Source of the DNA: Parahaliea aestuarii
GTDB lineage: Bacteria; Pseudomonadota; Gammaproteobacteria; Pseudomonadales; Halieaceae
Length of the DNA stretch: 64,000 nucleotides
NCBI RefSeq assembly: GCF_008064635.1
Contig: NZ_VRYZ01000001.1
Coordinates: forward strand, 434,001 to 498,000
Reading direction: 5' to 3'
Positions within the stretch are counted from its first letter, which is position 1, and each line of letters begins with the position of its first letter. The notes under the pieces are model-generated. The model was not told the DNA's origin. It did not search any database and saw only the letters and a program-made list of their open reading frames with translations. This document shows positions 16,984 to 26,884 of the stretch, in pieces. A program made the position numbers and the translations under genes.

Positions 16984-18699
16984 ATGCGCCCTGAAGTCCA
17001 ACAATTTGATGCGCTGGTGGCGGAACTCACCGCTCCCGGCGCACCCTTCGCACTGAATGAAGTGGCAATCGATGGCGTCAGCTATCGCAATTACGCGGAG
17101 CTGCCCGCCAACCTCGGCGAGTATTTCCGTCATATGCTCAACCACGGCGACAAGGAATTCGCCGTTTATCTCGACCAGCGCTACACCTTCGCTGAGACCT
17201 ATGCCCGCAGTGCGGCATTCGCGACGGCGCTGAAAGAAAAGCTCGGTGTCGCCAAAGGCGAGCGGGTCGCCATCCTCAGTCGCAACAATCCCCAGTGGAT
17301 GATGAGTTTTATCGGCACCCTGGCCAGCGGCGTGGTGGCGGTGCCGATGAACGCCTGGTGGACCACCGAGGAACTGGACTACGGCCTGCGCGATAGTGGC
17401 GCCAAGGTGGTGATCGCGGACCGCCAGCGCATTGAACGCCTGGCGCCGCTGGTGGACAGCCTGGGCCTTACCCTCATCGCCATCGACGATTGCAGCGACC
17501 TGCCTGTGGCGGCCCTCGCTTTCGATGACCTGCTGGCGGAGTATGCCGGGGCGGCAATGCCCGCGGTGGAGGTGGACTGCGATGATCACGCCACCATCAT
17601 GTATACCTCGGGTTCCACCGGCCACCCCAAGGGCGCCCTGTCCAGTCACCGCGGCATTCTGTCGGCCCTCTACAGCTGGATGCTGATGGGCGTGGTGAGC
17701 AAGCAGGTGGACATCGAGGCGACGGCCGGCGAGCCGCGTCAGCCCTGCGGCCTGCTGACCATCCCCCTGTTTCACTGCACCGGCTCCCATTCCGCCTTCC
17801 TGCTGTCGCTGGTTGCGGGGCGCAAACTGGTCATCATGCACAAGTGGGACGTGCAGGAAGCCCTGCGCCTGATCGAGGAGGAAAAGGTGACCTGGTTCAA
17901 CGGCGTGCCCACGATGTCGGCGGAACTGCAGGAAGCGGCGCGCACCTCCGACCGCGACCTGTCGACCCTGAAGGACATCTTCTCCGGCGGCGCTGCGCGG
18001 CCCCCGGACCAGGTGGGCAAGCTGGCCAGCACCTTCAGCAAATCCACCCCCGGCAGCGGCTACGGCCTGACCGAAACCAACGCCCTCGGCGCGGTCAACA
18101 GCGGTGCCTTCTACATTGCCAACCCCGGCAGCACTGGCCGTGCGGTACCGGCAGTGACTGAATTTCGCATCACCGGCCCCGGCGGCGAAGCCCTGCCGGT
18201 GGGTGAGCGCGGCGAAGTGTGCATGAAGTCGCCGGCCAATGTGCTGGGCTACTGGAACAAGCCCGAGGCGACGGCGGAGGCCTTTCGCGACGGCTGGTTC
18301 CACACCGGCGATGTCGGCTACATGGATGAGGAGGGCTTCCTCTACATCGTCGATCGCATCAAGGAAATCATCATTCGCGGCGGCGAGAACATCAGCTGCC
18401 TGGAAGTGGAGGCGGCGATTTACAGCCACCCCGCCGTGGCGGAGGCGGCCGTGTTCGGCCTGCCCGACGAGCGCCTCGGCGAGGTCGTCGGTGCAGCCCT
18501 GCTGTTACACGAGGGGCACAGCCTCGACGAAGCGGCACTGCGCGAATACCTGGCGGGGCATCTGGCGAGTTTTAAAGTCCCTGCCCACATCTGGTTCCGC
18601 GACGAACAGCTGCCGCGCATCGCCACCGGCAAGATCTTCAAGCGCCAGCTCAAGGCAGATTACGCCAGCGCACTGGCGCATCAGGCTGTCAACGCCTGA
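16984..18699 (+). CDS. Class I adenylate-forming acyl-CoA synthetase
   Basis: 571 aa. It carries the AMP-binding signature MYTSGSTGHPKG (about residues 207-218), the second ATP motif GYGLTETN (about 359-366), and HTGDVGYMDEEGFLYIVDR...GGENIS (A8 hinge) near 440-470. The catalytic Lys is in GKIFKRQL close to the C-terminus. This is a fatty-acid or other carboxylate CoA ligase that would supply the thioester used by the neighbouring dehydrogenases. Located 27 bp after the ACAD pair and 56 bp before a third ACAD, same strand. Confidence 0.9.
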   Translation: MRPEVQQFDALVAELTAPGAPFALNEVAIDGVSYRNYAELPANLGEYFRHMLNHGDKEFAVYLDQRYTFAETYARSAAFATALKEKLGVAKGERVAILSRNNPQWMMSFIGTLASGVVAVPMNAWWTTEELDYGLRDSGAKVVIADRQRIERLAPLVDSLGLTLIAIDDCSDLPVAALAFDDLLAEYAGAAMPAVEVDCDDHATIMYTSGSTGHPKGALSSHRGILSALYSWMLMGVVSKQVDIEATAGEPRQPCGLLTIPLFHCTGSHSAFLLSLVAGRKLVIMHKWDVQEALRLIEEEKVTWFNGVPTMSAELQEAARTSDRDLSTLKDIFSGGAARPPDQVGKLASTFSKSTPGSGYGLTETNALGAVNSGAFYIANPGSTGRAVPAVTEFRITGPGGEALPVGERGEVCMKSPANVLGYWNKPEATAEAFRDGWFHTGDVGYMDEEGFLYIVDRIKEIIIRGGENISCLEVEAAIYSHPAVAEAAVFGLPDERLGEVVGAALLLHEGHSLDEAALREYLAGHLASFKVPAHIWFRDEQLPRIATGKIFKRQLKADYASALAHQAVNA

Positions 18700-18755
18700 T
18701 CCAGGCGGCGCTGCGACGGCATAGCAATGAACATCAGGAACTCGGGAGAGTCATC

Positions 18756-20009
<1,254 letters not shown>

Positions 20010-20020
20010 TCTTCGGCCGA

Positions 20021-20064
20021 GGGTCAGAGCCCTTTTTCGATTTCCCGAAAAAGGGCTCTGACCC
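20021..20064. repeat. Perfect 19-bp inverted repeat, REP-like or bidirectional terminator
   Basis: Left arm 20021-20039 (GGGTCAGAGCCCTTTTTCG) is the exact complement of 20046-20064 with a 6-nt loop. It sits between convergent genes. The T5 run inside the arm and the length of the perfect stem suit termination of both transcripts. The GGGTCAGAGCCC core is also reminiscent of dispersed REP-type repeats mobilised by RAYT transposases; one copy only is seen in this window. Confidence 0.7.
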
Positions 20065-20067
20065 CAT

Positions 20068-21237
20068 TTAGAGAGCCTCTTCCACAAACCGGTGGAATTG
20101 CACCGCCGGCTCCTCCAGCGCTCCGAACAGCAGGCTGTCGTTGGCGCCGGAGGCAAACCCTTTCTGGGCGCCTACGGACACAAAGATATCCTCCGCCTCG
20201 AAAACCCCCCTGTCGATCAGCTCGAAGGAGCGCTCGAAGTGATCGCGTTCCTGCTCTGAAACCGGCTTCCGCGGGGTCAGCATGCTGTGCACGAACAGGG
20301 TGCGATCCGCCGCCTGGGGAAACAGGCTGATGACACTGGTGTACTCGGGGTGGAAGATCAGCACCATGTTCGGGAACAGGGTGTAGGAGAAGGTGGCGTG
20401 CTGGCGCCGGTCCAGCGCCTGCGGCGCAAGGTCGAGGTCGTCCAGCAGGGTATTGCGCGCCACCGCCGAGCGGATGTGGCGGCCGTGGATGCTGGATTCG
20501 GCGAGTGCGTCCGGGAAGAAAGGCCCCACGGTTTTCTTGTGCAGGCGCACCACATGGTAGCCGTCGAGGAAGGCGTCCTGCACCAGCTTCCAGTTGCAGG
20601 CGATGTCCTTCACGCTCTGCCGGCAGAAGTGGTAATCCCCCAGGCGGAACTCGTCGAAGTCGCGGCCCAGTCCGGCCAGGTGGGCGTCCAGGTCCATGGT
20701 GGCGCCCGGCGTTGCCTGGACCCAGATCAGGCCGTGGCGCACCTCGGTGGGCAGGGCCACCAGGTTGAAGTCGGCGGGGTCGATATCGCAGAAGCTTTCG
20801 GCGCGTGGAATATTGCGCAGCGCGCCATCCAGGCCGTAGGTCCACTGGTGGTAGGGGCAGACCAGCGAGCGCAGGCTGCTGACACCTTCGTCCTGCACCA
20901 GGCGCATGCCGCGGTGGCGGCAGACGTTCATGAAGGTGCCGATGTCGCCGTTTTTGTCGCGCGTGGTGATCAGCGGCAGGCCGAGCCAGTCGTAGGTCAG
21001 GGTATCGCCCGGCTTGGGCAGCTGGGATTCGTGGCCGATAACCTGCGGCAGGCGCAGTATCAGGGCATCCCGCTCGCGGGAAAAGCGGGCGGGTTCGGTG
21101 TAGACGCTGGTGGGAACGCGCAGGCTGCAGGGCGGCGGCGCTGCGCACCCTGCCGCCGCGCGCTGCTGCAGGCGGGCCAGCAGCTGGTCAGGGCTCGCGC
21201 TGTCGTCGCGGGCGATTACAGTCTCGGGCTGCGGCAT
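20068..21237 (-). CDS. Aromatic ring-hydroxylating-type Rieske oxygenase, alpha subunit
   Basis: 389 aa. The Rieske [2Fe-2S] ligands are visible as C-x-H in NVCRHRGMRLV (about residues 86-96) and C-x2-H in CPYHQWTYG (about 112-120). The mononuclear iron site DAFLDGYHVVRLHKKT follows at about 196-211 (D-x2-H-x4-H type). This is the alpha subunit of a Rieske non-heme iron oxygenase; the ferredoxin/reductase partner is not adjacent. It likely hydroxylates or demethylates a substrate tied to the surrounding CoA-degradation genes. Divergent from the MaoC gene, sharing the 214-bp promoter region. Confidence 0.9.
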   Translation of the reverse strand: MPQPETVIARDDSASPDQLLARLQQRAAAGCAAPPPCSLRVPTSVYTEPARFSRERDALILRLPQVIGHESQLPKPGDTLTYDWLGLPLITTRDKNGDIGTFMNVCRHRGMRLVQDEGVSSLRSLVCPYHQWTYGLDGALRNIPRAESFCDIDPADFNLVALPTEVRHGLIWVQATPGATMDLDAHLAGLGRDFDEFRLGDYHFCRQSVKDIACNWKLVQDAFLDGYHVVRLHKKTVGPFFPDALAESSIHGRHIRSAVARNTLLDDLDLAPQALDRRQHATFSYTLFPNMVLIFHPEYTSVISLFPQAADRTLFVHSMLTPRKPVSEQERDHFERSFELIDRGVFEAEDIFVSVGAQKGFASGANDSLLFGALEEPAVQFHRFVEEAL

Positions 21238-21299
21238 GGCTTGTTATCTCTCGTGTGGCCGTTGTGGGGCCAGCTTAGCAGGCCGCGGCAGCGACAAAA

Positions 21300-21340
21300 A
21301 TACTTGAACGACAGTTTTTCATACTGTATGTTCAAATGCG
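21300..21340. promoter_or_regulatory. Putative operator in the Rieske oxygenase / MaoC divergent region (copy B)
   Basis: ATACTTGAA, 11 variable bases, CATACTGTA-T-GTTCAAAT, matching 14487-14524 in sequence and spacing. In this copy the dyad is clearer: TTGAAC-GA-CAGT on the left against ACTG-TAT-GTTCAA on the right. Placed between two divergent starts (21237 minus, 21452 plus), it could control both. Confidence 0.62.
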
Positions 21341-21451
21341 TTTTGCAAGGCCGGGCGGGTCCCCTTGCGCGCTGTGCGCGGTAACCCGCAGTGGCGTCTA
21401 CACTGTTCGAACCCGGTGGTAACTCACTTACACAAACATAAGGAGCACGGT

Positions 21452-21916
21452 ATGGCGGCGACATTGATTCCCAAGGACAAGATGCTGGAGCAGAAGGGCC
21501 GGAAGTTTGAGCCGGGTCCCTGGGTGACCCTTGAGCAGGAGCGCATCAACCAGTTCGCCGACTGCACCGAAGACCACCAGTTTATTCACATCGACCAGGA
21601 AAAGGCCGCCAAGACCCCCTTCGGCGGTACCATCGCCCACGGCTTCCTGACCCTGTCGATGCTGGTCAAGATGTGTGAAGAGGCCACCGTCGTGCCCGAC
21701 AATATCGTGATGGGCATCAACTACGGCTTTAACAAGGTGCGCTTCCTGGCGCCGGTGCGGGCGGGCAAGCGCGTGCGCGCTCACTGCGAGATTGCCAATG
21801 TCGAGGCAAAGGACGGCAACCGCTTCCTGATCACCCAGAGCGTCAGTGTGGAGATCGAGGGCGAGGAGACCCCGGCCCTGGTCGCCGAGTGGCTGTCCAT
21901 GATTGTTACTGCCTGA
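21452..21916 (+). CDS. MaoC-like enoyl-CoA hydratase
   Basis: 154 aa. ATG 21452 has AAGGAGCACGGT directly upstream. The hot-dog-fold hydratase motif is clear: FADCTEDHQFIHIDQEKA then PFGGTIAHGFLTLSM, with the catalytic Asp/His pair in DHQFIH of R-specific hydratases. It hydrates 2-enoyl-CoA to (R)-3-hydroxyacyl-CoA, which suits the following HSD17B4-type dehydrogenase that acts on R isomers. First gene of the 21452-26884 operon. Confidence 0.88.
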   Translation: MAATLIPKDKMLEQKGRKFEPGPWVTLEQERINQFADCTEDHQFIHIDQEKAAKTPFGGTIAHGFLTLSMLVKMCEEATVVPDNIVMGINYGFNKVRFLAPVRAGKRVRAHCEIANVEAKDGNRFLITQSVSVEIEGEETPALVAEWLSMIVTA

Positions 21917-21953
21917 TCTGATCCGGAAGGGCTTGCGAGCAAGTTTTCGAGTC

Positions 21954-21973
21954 ATGCCCGCTAAGGCGGGCAT
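21954..21973. repeat. Short hairpin repeat
   Basis: 8-bp inverted repeat ATGCCCGC / GCGGGCAT with a TAAG loop in the 131-bp gap between the MaoC and SDR genes. It is preceded by a smaller CTTGC-GAG-CAAG-like palindrome. It may be a REP-like unit or tune downstream transcription. Confidence 0.4.
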
Positions 21974-22047
21974 CCATTGTCAATATTGTCGGGCAGCGCG
22001 CAGTAAACGCACCGCTCGACACCGATTTGAAGAGAGGTGAATCCACC

Positions 22048-22968
22048 ATGTCCATTCGCTATGACGGCAAAGTCGCCATCGTTACCGGCGCCGGCCAGGG
22101 CCTCGGCCGCTGCCACGCCATCGAACTCGCCAAGCGCGGTGCCAAAGTCGTGGTCAACGACCTCGGCGGTGCCAAGGACGGCACCGGCGCCTCCAGTGAC
22201 GCCGCCCTCGCTGTCGTCGCAGAAATCGAAGCCGCCGGTGGCGAAGCCATCGCCAACGGCGCCAATGTGGCGAAGTACGCCGATGTCGAGGCCATGGTGA
22301 AGCAGGCCGTGGACACCTGGGGCCGGGTGGACATCCTGGTCAACAACGCCGGCATCCTGCGCGACAAAAGTTTCGCCAAGGGCTCCCTCGAGGATTTTCA
22401 GCTGGTGCTGGATGTACACCTGATGGGCACCATCAATTGCACCAAGGCCTGCTGGGACATCATGCGCGAGCAGGAGTACGGACGCATCGTGGTGACCACC
22501 TCGTCCAGCGGCCTGTTCGGCAACTTCGGCCAAACCAACTACGGTGCGGCGAAAATGGGCGTGATTGGCGCCATGAACACCCTGGTGCAGGAAGGCGCCA
22601 AGTACAACATCCGCGTCAACGCCCTGGCGCCGACCGCCGGCACCCGCATGACCGAAGGGCTGCTGCCGGAGAAGGCCTTTGAGCTGCTGACCCCGGAAAC
22701 CGTCACCCCCGCCGTACTCTACCTGGTGAGCGAGGACGCGCCGAACCGCACCATCCTTTGCGCCGGTGCCGGCGGCTTCTCGGTGGCCAAGATCGTGGAA
22801 ACCGACAGTGTCTGGCTGGCGCCGGAGGAGCAGACGCCCGAGGGCATTGCCGCCCACTGGGACGAGATCAACCGGGCGGAGACTGCGCGCGAACTGAAAG
22901 GCGGCTTCGAGCAGTCGATCAAAATGCTGACCGTGGCCGCCGCCGGCCTCGGCATCAAACTGGATTAA
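22048..22968 (+). CDS. (R)-3-hydroxyacyl-CoA dehydrogenase-like SDR (HSD17B4/MFE-2 type)
   Basis: 306 aa from ATG 22048 with AGAGGTGA upstream. Signature residues: VTGAGQGLGR (cofactor), VVNDLGG after the second strand, LVNNAGILRDKSF, the TSSSGLFGNFGQTNYGAAK active-site block, and NALAPTAGTRM. The NDLGG and GILRDKSF features are those of the dehydrogenase domain of peroxisomal multifunctional enzyme 2. The C-terminal region after residue 250 is longer than in FabG. It oxidises the 3-hydroxyacyl-CoA made by the MaoC protein. Confidence 0.9.
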   Translation: MSIRYDGKVAIVTGAGQGLGRCHAIELAKRGAKVVVNDLGGAKDGTGASSDAALAVVAEIEAAGGEAIANGANVAKYADVEAMVKQAVDTWGRVDILVNNAGILRDKSFAKGSLEDFQLVLDVHLMGTINCTKACWDIMREQEYGRIVVTTSSSGLFGNFGQTNYGAAKMGVIGAMNTLVQEGAKYNIRVNALAPTAGTRMTEGLLPEKAFELLTPETVTPAVLYLVSEDAPNRTILCAGAGGFSVAKIVETDSVWLAPEEQTPEGIAAHWDEINRAETARELKGGFEQSIKMLTVAAAGLGIKLD

Positions 22969-22980
22969 GGGAGTATCCCC

Positions 22981-24159
22981 ATGAAAGAAGCAGTGATTGT
23001 ATCCACCGCCCGCACCCCGATTGGCAAAGCCTATCGCGGCGGTTTCAACAACCTCGGCGGCGCCAGTCTCGGTGCCGCCTCGGTGGCGGAAGCCGTACGC
23101 CGCGCCGGCATCGACCCGGCGGAAGTGGAAGACGTGATCATGGGCTGCGCCCTGCAGCAGGGCGCCACCGGCACCAATGTCGCGCGCCAGATCGCCCTGC
23201 GCGCCGGTCTCGGCGCCGGGGTATCCGGCATGACCATCGACCGCCAGTGCTCCTCCGGCCTGATGGCGGTGGCGACAGCGGCCAAGCAGGTCATCGACGA
23301 CGGCATGGGCATTGTGGTTGGCGGCGGGCTGGAATCCATCTCCCTGGTGCAGAACGAACACATGAACCTGCATCGCATGGTGGATGAGGAGCTGATGGCC
23401 ATGCACCCGAATATCCACATGCCCATGCTGCAAACGGCGGAAGTGGTGGCCAAGCGCTACAACATCAGCCGCGATGCCATGGACGAGTACGGCCTGCAAT
23501 CCCAGCAGCGCACCGCCGCCGCCGTTGATGCCGGCAAGTATGCCGACGAGCTGGTGCCGGTCACCTGCAAACGTATTGTGTGGGACAAGGCAACGGGTGA
23601 GCAGTCAGAGGCCGAGATGACCGTCTCTGCCGACGAGGGCCTGCGCGCCACCACCGCGGAGGGCCTGGCCGGCCTGAAAACGGTGATCGAGGGCGGCACC
23701 ATCACCGCCGGCAACGCCTCCCAGCTGTCCGACGGCTCCTCCGCCCAGGTGGTGATGGACGCCAAACTGGCGGAGCAGCGCGGCCTGGAGCCGCTGGGTA
23801 TCTATCGCGGAATCGCGGTGGCCGGCTGCGAGCCCGATGAAATGGGTATCGGTCCCGTATTCGCCGTGCCCAAGCTGCTCAAGCAGCACGGCCTGAGCGT
23901 GGACGATATCGGCCTGTGGGAACTGAACGAAGCCTTCGCCGTGCAGGTGCTGTACTGCCGCGACAAGCTCGGCATCGACAATGACAAACTCAACGTCAAT
24001 GGCGGTGCCATCTCGGTCGGTCACCCCTACGGCATGAGCGGGTCGCGCATGATTGGCCACGCCCTGATCGAGGGCAAGCGCCGCGGCGTGAAGTACGTGG
24101 TGATCACCATGTGCGTCGGCGGTGGCATGGGTGCCGCCGGCCTGTTCGAAGTGGCATAA
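22981..24159 (+). CDS. Acetyl-CoA C-acyltransferase (thiolase)
   Basis: 392 aa. Nucleophile Cys in [15 protein letters not shown] (about residue 88), NEAFAVQV (about 318), [16 protein letters not shown] with the catalytic His (about 341-356), and the C-terminal [13 protein letters not shown] with the second Cys. It cleaves 3-ketoacyl-CoA with CoA, the last step of a beta-oxidation round. Begins 12 bp after the dehydrogenase. Confidence 0.93.
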   Translation: MKEAVIVSTARTPIGKAYRGGFNNLGGASLGAASVAEAVRRAGIDPAEVEDVIMGCALQQGATGTNVARQIALRAGLGAGVSGMTIDRQCSSGLMAVATAAKQVIDDGMGIVVGGGLESISLVQNEHMNLHRMVDEELMAMHPNIHMPMLQTAEVVAKRYNISRDAMDEYGLQSQQRTAAAVDAGKYADELVPVTCKRIVWDKATGEQSEAEMTVSADEGLRATTAEGLAGLKTVIEGGTITAGNASQLSDGSSAQVVMDAKLAEQRGLEPLGIYRGIAVAGCEPDEMGIGPVFAVPKLLKQHGLSVDDIGLWELNEAFAVQVLYCRDKLGIDNDKLNVNGGAISVGHPYGMSGSRMIGHALIEGKRRGVKYVVITMCVGGGMGAAGLFEVA

Positions 24160-24175
24160 GGGACATTGCACAGAT

Positions 24176-24195
24176 ACGGCGCCTGCGGGCGCCGT
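24176..24195 (+). terminator. Possible intrinsic terminator after thiolase
   Basis: 8-bp GC-rich stem ACGGCGCC / GGCGCCGT with a 4-nt loop, followed by TTCTTG. The T-tract is short, so termination may be partial and the downstream MDR gene may still be in the operon. Confidence 0.45.
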
Positions 24196-24265
24196 TCTTG
24201 CCTCTGTGAATGCGGTATCGCACCGGCGCAGGGGGCGCGCAACAGAACCAATAAAGGAGCGGAAC

Positions 24266-25249
24266 ATGAGAGCGGTAGTCTGCAGCGAATACGGCATGGC
24301 CGACAAACTGAACCTGGAGAGCGACTGGCCGGCACCGGAAGTGGGCAAGGGCCAGGTGCTGATCGACATCAAGGCGGCGGGCCTGAACTTCCCCGATGTG
24401 CTGATGATGCAGGGCAAGTACCAGACCCAGCCGGAATTGCCTCACGTCACCGGGGGTGAATGCGCCGGCGTGGTTGCCGCCGTGGGCGAAGGTGTCACCC
24501 GGGTCAAGCCCGGCGACAAAGTGATCGCCATGGTGGGCTGGGGCGCCTTTGCCGAGCAGATAGTGGCCAGCGAGTCGGTGGTGTTTCCCATGCCGGATGG
24601 CCTGAGTTTCGAGCAGGCGGCCGGTGTCGGTATTACCTACTTCACCTCCTATCACGCCCTGGTGCAGCGGGCCAATATCCAGCCCGGGGAAACCCTGCTG
24701 GTGCTGGGCGCCGCCGGCGGTGTCGGGGTGACGGCAATCGAGCTTGGCAAATTGCTGGGTGCAAAGGTGATTGCCGCTGCCAGCTCCGATGAAAAGCTGG
24801 AACTCTGCAAGAAACTGGGCGCCGACGAAGTCATCAACTACTCCGAGGGTTCGTTGAAAGACAAGCTCAAGGAGTTGACCGGCGGCAAGGGCGTGGATGT
24901 GGTCTACGACCCGGTGGGTGGCGATTACAGCGAACCGGCCCTGCGCAGTATGGCCTGGAACGGTCGCTACCTGGTGATCGGCTTCGCCAGTGGCCCCATT
25001 CCCACGCCGCCGCTGAACCTGACCCTGCTCAAGGGTTGCTCCATCGTCGGCGTGTTCTGGGGGCGCTTCACCATGGAGGAGCCGGAACTGAACCTGGCCA
25101 ACATCCAGGCCCTGTGGAAGTACTTTGCCGAGGGCAAACTCAACCCGGTGGTGACCGACCTGTTCCCGCTGGAGCAGTATGAGGATGCCTACAACTGCAT
25201 GATCGAACGCCGTGCCCGCGGCAAGGTGATTCTGACGGTCAACAGCTAG
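24266..25249 (+). CDS. Zinc-independent MDR, NADPH:quinone oxidoreductase-like
   Basis: 327 aa. ATG 24266 follows AAAGGAGCGGAAC; the frame is open back to 24122 but overlaps the thiolase. N-terminal GroES-like domain (GLNFPDVLMMQGKYQ...TGGECAGVV), then the Rossmann motif LVLGAAGGVGVTAIELG (about residues 144-160). Zinc ligands of alcohol dehydrogenases are absent. This fits the quinone oxidoreductase/crotonyl-reductase-like MDR family that reduces alpha,beta-unsaturated carbonyls with NADPH. In this operon a role on an enoyl or quinone intermediate is inferred. Confidence 0.87.
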   Translation: MRAVVCSEYGMADKLNLESDWPAPEVGKGQVLIDIKAAGLNFPDVLMMQGKYQTQPELPHVTGGECAGVVAAVGEGVTRVKPGDKVIAMVGWGAFAEQIVASESVVFPMPDGLSFEQAAGVGITYFTSYHALVQRANIQPGETLLVLGAAGGVGVTAIELGKLLGAKVIAAASSDEKLELCKKLGADEVINYSEGSLKDKLKELTGGKGVDVVYDPVGGDYSEPALRSMAWNGRYLVIGFASGPIPTPPLNLTLLKGCSIVGVFWGRFTMEEPELNLANIQALWKYFAEGKLNPVVTDLFPLEQYEDAYNCMIERRARGKVILTVNS

Positions 25250-25286
25250 CTGGCTGCGGCAGGAGCCATTACAGGGAGCACACGCC

Positions 25287-26453
25287 ATGCAGGACTTTGT
25301 CTTCAACACCACACCGCAAATCCAGTGCGCTCCCGGCAGCGCCCTGTTGCTGGCCCGGAGCTGTCAGCGCCTGGGGGTGAAACGCCCCCTGCTGGTTACC
25401 GATCCGCAGCTGGTGGCCATCGGTCTGGTGGCGCCGGTGCTGGCGGCGCTGGAAGCCGCGGGTGTGCCAGCGGTCGTCTTTGACCAGGTCAAGGAGGATC
25501 CGCCTGAGGCCACGGTATTTGCCGCACAAAACCTGGCGCAGGAGCAGTCCGTCGACGGCGTTATCGCTGTGGGTGGTGGCAGCTCCATGGACGTGGCCAA
25601 GATCGTCGCGGTACTGCTCGGCGGCGCACAGCCGCTGGCGGAACTCTACGGTGTGGATCAGGTACGCAACGCCCGTCTGCCCCTTATTCTGGTGCCCACT
25701 ACCGCGGGCACCGGCTCGGAAGTAACCCCGGTTGCTATCGTCACCACCGGCGAAACCACCAAGGCCGGCGTTTCCTCCCCGGTGCTGCTGCCGGATGTCG
25801 CGGTGCTGGACGCCGATCTCACCCTGGGCCTGCCGCCGGCGGTGACCGCCATGACCGGCGTGGATGCCATGGTGCACGCCATCGAGGCCTATACCACGAA
25901 ACACCGGAAAAACCCGATTTCCGACAACCTGGCCCGGGAGGCGTTGGTGTTGCTGGGGCGCAATATCCGCACCGCCGCGACCGATGGCGGCAACCGGGAG
26001 GCCCGCGGCAAAATGTTGCTGGGCGCCTGTCTGGCGGGTCAGGCCTTCGCCAATGCGCCAGTGGCGGCGGTTCACGCCCTGGCTTACCCATTGGGCGGCC
26101 ACTATCACATTCCACACGGCCTGAGTAATTCCCTGGTGTTGCCCAGCGTGCTGGATTTCAATACGCCCGCGGCGGCGCCGTTGTATGCGGAGCTGGCGGA
26201 GATTGTGACCGGCGGTCCGGTGGCCGGCAGCGACGAGGCAAAAACCGCGGCATTGATCCAGTCCCTGCGCACCCTGATTGACGACCTCAAGCTGCCCGCC
26301 ACACTGGCGGCTGCGAAGGTGCCGGAGGCCGACCTGCCGATGCTGGCCGCCGACGCCATGCTGCAGCAGCGACTGCTGGTGAACAATCCACGGGAGGTGA
26401 GCGAGGCGGACGCCCTGGCCATCTACCGCGCAGCGTACGGAAACGCAGCATGA
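25287..26453 (+). CDS. Iron-containing (type III) alcohol dehydrogenase
   Basis: 388 aa. NAD-binding GGGSSMDVAKIVAV (about residues 95-108), LPLILVPTTAGTGSEVTPVAI, and the metal-ligand stretch VDAMVHAIEAYTTKHR plus HALAYPLGGHYHIPHGLSNS, with the Asp/His set of group III ADHs. It probably interconverts an alcohol and an aldehyde. The stop overlaps the next ATG (ATGA). Confidence 0.92.
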   Translation: MQDFVFNTTPQIQCAPGSALLLARSCQRLGVKRPLLVTDPQLVAIGLVAPVLAALEAAGVPAVVFDQVKEDPPEATVFAAQNLAQEQSVDGVIAVGGGSSMDVAKIVAVLLGGAQPLAELYGVDQVRNARLPLILVPTTAGTGSEVTPVAIVTTGETTKAGVSSPVLLPDVAVLDADLTLGLPPAVTAMTGVDAMVHAIEAYTTKHRKNPISDNLAREALVLLGRNIRTAATDGGNREARGKMLLGACLAGQAFANAPVAAVHALAYPLGGHYHIPHGLSNSLVLPSVLDFNTPAAAPLYAELAEIVTGGPVAGSDEAKTAALIQSLRTLIDDLKLPATLAAAKVPEADLPMLAADAMLQQRLLVNNPREVSEADALAIYRAAYGNAA

Positions 26454-26884
26454 GTGCTCTACCAACCCGCACCGACTACCGGGTGTTCTACCCCATCACC
26501 ACCCGCTGGTCGGACAACGACCTCTACGGCCACGTCAACAATGTGGTCTACTACTCCTACTTCGACTCCGCCGCCAATCGCTACCTGATCGAAGAGGGCG
26601 GGCTGGATATCCAGTCCGGGGAGATTGTCGGCTTCGTGGTCAACTCCGGCTGCGAGTACCACGCGCCCATTGCCTATCCGGAACGCATCGAGGCTGGCCT
26701 GCGCGTGGAGAAGCTGGGCAACAGCTCGGTTCGCTACGGGATTGCAATCTTCAAGGCAGGGCGGGAAGAGGCGGTGGCCCACGGCCATTTCGTACATGTC
26801 TTTGTGGAGCGGGCTGCCAATCGCTCGGTGACGATTCCGGGAAGATTACGCGAGGCGTTGCAGGCGATTGTGATCGTCGACTAG
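26450..26884 (+). CDS. Acyl-CoA thioesterase (4HBT, hot-dog fold)
   Basis: 144 aa. RWSDNDLYGHVNNVVYYSYFD is the classic 4-hydroxybenzoyl-CoA thioesterase pattern, including the catalytic Asp in SDNDLYGHVNN. It hydrolyses acyl-CoA and may release an end product or rescue CoA. Last gene of the operon. Its stop TAG (26882-26884) overlaps the stop of the convergent MFS gene. Confidence 0.9.
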   Translation: MSALPTRTDYRVFYPITTRWSDNDLYGHVNNVVYYSYFDSAANRYLIEEGGLDIQSGEIVGFVVNSGCEYHAPIAYPERIEAGLRVEKLGNSSVRYGIAIFKAGREEAVAHGHFVHVFVERAANRSVTIPGRLREALQAIVIVD

